This document shows positions 6,365 through 7,678 of a stretch of 7,678 bases of DNA, in pieces. This DNA is from an uncultured bacterium. Its GTDB lineage: Bacteria > Bacteroidota > Bacteroidia > Bacteroidales > Paludibacteraceae. The notes beneath the pieces were generated by a model, which saw nothing but the letters and a program-made list of their open reading frames with translations, was not told where the DNA came from and searched no databases. The stretch covers positions 1 to 7,678 of the forward strand of contig CAMHCZ010000089.1 of the NCBI GenBank assembly GCA_946183755.1, in the 5' to 3' direction. A program made the position numbers and the translations under genes. Numbering within the stretch: position 1 is the stretch's first letter; the number at the start of each line of letters is the position of its first letter.

Positions 6365-7588
6365 TTAGCAGATGTCGGTTTTGTTGGTTGGTTTGTTTTG
6401 TTCAAACTCCTCGCGCTTTCCTTCTAACTCCAGCTTGCGGTATAGTTTGTTCCAGTAGTAGTTGTTGGCTCTCACTCGTGCTTTGTGCATCTTGCAGATG
6501 GCCGTCGCTCTTTCGAACACGGTGTGCGTCTTGGCGGCGTCGTAGTTCTCGCCCTGGCACCATGCGCATCCTTCTGCCACCTCGCAGTCCTTGCATTCCT
6601 CGGTCGATTGTGTGCATCGGTCCAGCGTGAGGAATGGACGCAGCTTGTTCTCGTCGATGCCGTCTTTTGTGTTGCCTATTATCCATGCCTCTTTGTCGCG
6701 CAGAGAGTACTGTGCGAACCTCGTGCAAGGGTAGAAGTTTCCAGCGGCATCCACAGCGAGCATTCGTCCTGCGCCGCACCAGTTGTTGTTTTGCAGTTTG
6801 CAGTCGAGCGGCTTGCCCATGTTCTCCGAGAAGAACGAGCAGGCGTTTTCCTCATATTTGCCTCCGTCTATTATCTTGTCCGCCAACTCCGTCAGCTGCT
6901 CCTCGAACAGCTGGTCGTCGCCTTCCTTCCATACGTCCTCGAACACGCAGTTTATGTTCACCTGCTTTATGCCTAAGTCGTAAAGATGCAGGACCGATTC
7001 GCAGATGTAAGGCAGGTCGGCAGAGGAAATCGTGACCTTTGTTCCTGCCTCGGGGAACTGCTTCGTCCATAGCGGAATGTTGCGCACCACGTCGTCGTAT
7101 GAGCCTTTCTCGCTTCCTTTGTACACTCTGTTCAGGTCGTGCTTCCTCTTTGTGCCGTCTATGGTTATGCCTATGCTCAGGTGCGTTCTGTTCTTTTCTA
7201 TGAACTTCTGCACTTTCTCGCTGTCGTAGTTTATTCCGTTGGTCGAGAAATTGAAGCGGTAGCTGTTGAACCAGTGGTGGTTTCTGCGGAACATCTCGGA
7301 CTTTATGTAGTCGCAGATTTTGTCTATCAGGTCGATTTCAAGAAAAGGCTCGCCGCCTATGAAGTCGAACACCACCGATTCCTGCTTGAAGTTTCTGTCC
7401 TCTTCGTGGTCCAAGATGTAGTCTATTGCCGCCTTCGCAGTTTCCCACGTCATGCGCTCGGTCTCGTTCTTGCCTACGAGGTAGCAGTATTTGCAAGCGA
7501 GCTGGCAGTCCTTGGTGACAATGAAAGTGATGCTCTTGGCAGTGTCTTCTTGCCAAGGATTTTGGATGTCTTTAATAATTTTGCTCAT
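6365..7588 (-). CDS. Radical SAM/SPASM peptide maturase, CXXX-repeat target family
   Basis: A 407-residue cytoplasmic radical SAM enzyme, predicted to start radical chemistry on the CXXX precursor. The SAM-cluster motif is Cys28-x3-Cys32-x2-Cys35 (CQLACKYCYL), and the SAM-binding GGEP lies at 78-81. The C-terminal SPASM domain carries Cys271, then Gly283 and Cys288 (GNFYPC), Cys325, Cys332-x2-Cys335-x5-Cys341-x2-Cys344 and Cys365, enough ligands for two auxiliary 4Fe-4S clusters. The general layout is also that of anaerobic sulfatase maturases, but no sulfatase is near and the neighbours fix the target as the Cys-rich peptide. I recall the family as radical SAM peptide maturase, CXXX-repeat target (TIGR04115). 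Related SPASM enzymes make thioether or carbon-carbon bonds at or near Cys; which bond is made here is unknown. The ATG at 7588 gives a compact start (MSKIIKDIQN). No -7 box is seen upstream, so the promoter probably lies beyond the window. Confidence 0.88.
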   Translation of the reverse strand: MSKIIKDIQNPWQEDTAKSITFIVTKDCQLACKYCYLVGKNETERMTWETAKAAIDYILDHEEDRNFKQESVVFDFIGGEPFLEIDLIDKICDYIKSEMFRRNHHWFNSYRFNFSTNGINYDSEKVQKFIEKNRTHLSIGITIDGTKRKHDLNRVYKGSEKGSYDDVVRNIPLWTKQFPEAGTKVTISSADLPYICESVLHLYDLGIKQVNINCVFEDVWKEGDDQLFEEQLTELADKIIDGGKYEENACSFFSENMGKPLDCKLQNNNWCGAGRMLAVDAAGNFYPCTRFAQYSLRDKEAWIIGNTKDGIDENKLRPFLTLDRCTQSTEECKDCEVAEGCAWCQGENYDAAKTHTVFERATAICKMHKARVRANNYYWNKLYRKLELEGKREEFEQNKPTNKTDIC

Positions 7589-7678
7589 TGTCGTTCTTTA
7601 TTTCGCTTATAGGCAGACACACTGGGATCGTGATGTTGACTTTATTTGTACTGCTTTGTATGATATTGTTAGAGTCAC
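7572..7678 (-). CDS. Possible 3' end of an upstream gene (partial)
   Basis: On the minus strand one frame is open from the right edge for 34 codons and stops at 7572-7574, overlapping the radical SAM start by 17 bases. It reads ...VNITIPVCLPISEIKNDN and ends EQNY. It favours purines at first codon positions, as coding DNA does. A second frame is also open, from the edge to a stop at 7607-7609, but uses Leu, Ser and Arg codons that the neighbouring genes use little. If the first frame is real, the operon begins further right. Too short to assign a function, and it could be an untranslated leader. Confidence 0.35.
   Translation of the reverse strand, partial: DSNNIIQSSTNKVNITIPVCLPISEIKNDNEQNY

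Noticed and set aside
6402..6779. 125-residue Arg-rich open frame on the minus strand
   Set aside because: Out-of-phase reading of the radical SAM gene, including its SPASM region. It has no start context or family features of its own.
6365..7588. Radical SAM enzyme as an anaerobic sulfatase maturase
   Set aside because: The fold layout is shared, but no sulfatase is in the window and the gene is locked into a cassette with the CXXX precursor and partner.

Overview
The window most likely comes from an anaerobic gut-type member of Bacteroidales. Three things point there: -7 promoter boxes of the Bacteroidota form TAnnTTTG, no Shine-Dalgarno-like sequence before the starts I examined, and protein families typical of that order. 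Species cannot be read from the sequence.

Layout. On the minus strand the left 1.7 kb is argS (arginyl-tRNA synthetase), cut at its C-terminal end by the window edge. A 139-base intergenic region holds divergent promoter elements. On the plus strand follows one secreted protein of unknown function (1834-2811). Everything from 2812 to the right edge reads on the minus strand as one tightly packed gene string. In transcription order it is: the tail of an unidentified gene at the edge (uncertain), a radical SAM/SPASM enzyme, a SPASM protein lacking the radical SAM cysteine motif, a 94-residue Cys-rich precursor peptide, a small 98-residue accessory protein, tatA, tatC, and a secreted alpha/beta hydrolase. 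Gaps from the radical SAM gene onward are 3, -7 (overlap), 12, 13, 6 and 22 bases.

How the genes work together. The first four genes fit the CXXX-repeat peptide maturation system, a predicted RiPP system known from Bacteroidetes by family models (maturase, partner, precursor and small protein). The precursor has 11 consecutive Cys-x-x-x units. Its N-terminus looks like a twin-arginine signal (NRREFF followed by a hydrophobic stretch). The translocase genes tatA and tatC follow directly in the same string. I infer that the peptide is modified by radical chemistry in the cytoplasm and then exported, already cross-linked or folded, by the Tat machinery encoded beside it. No ABC transporter or C39-type peptidase is in the window. 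The modification chemistry and the final role (envelope peptide, lipopeptide, metal binding or signal) cannot be told from sequence.

The terminal hydrolase has a Sec-type signal and its own candidate -7 box inside a palindrome over its start codon. It may therefore be only loosely tied to the cassette.
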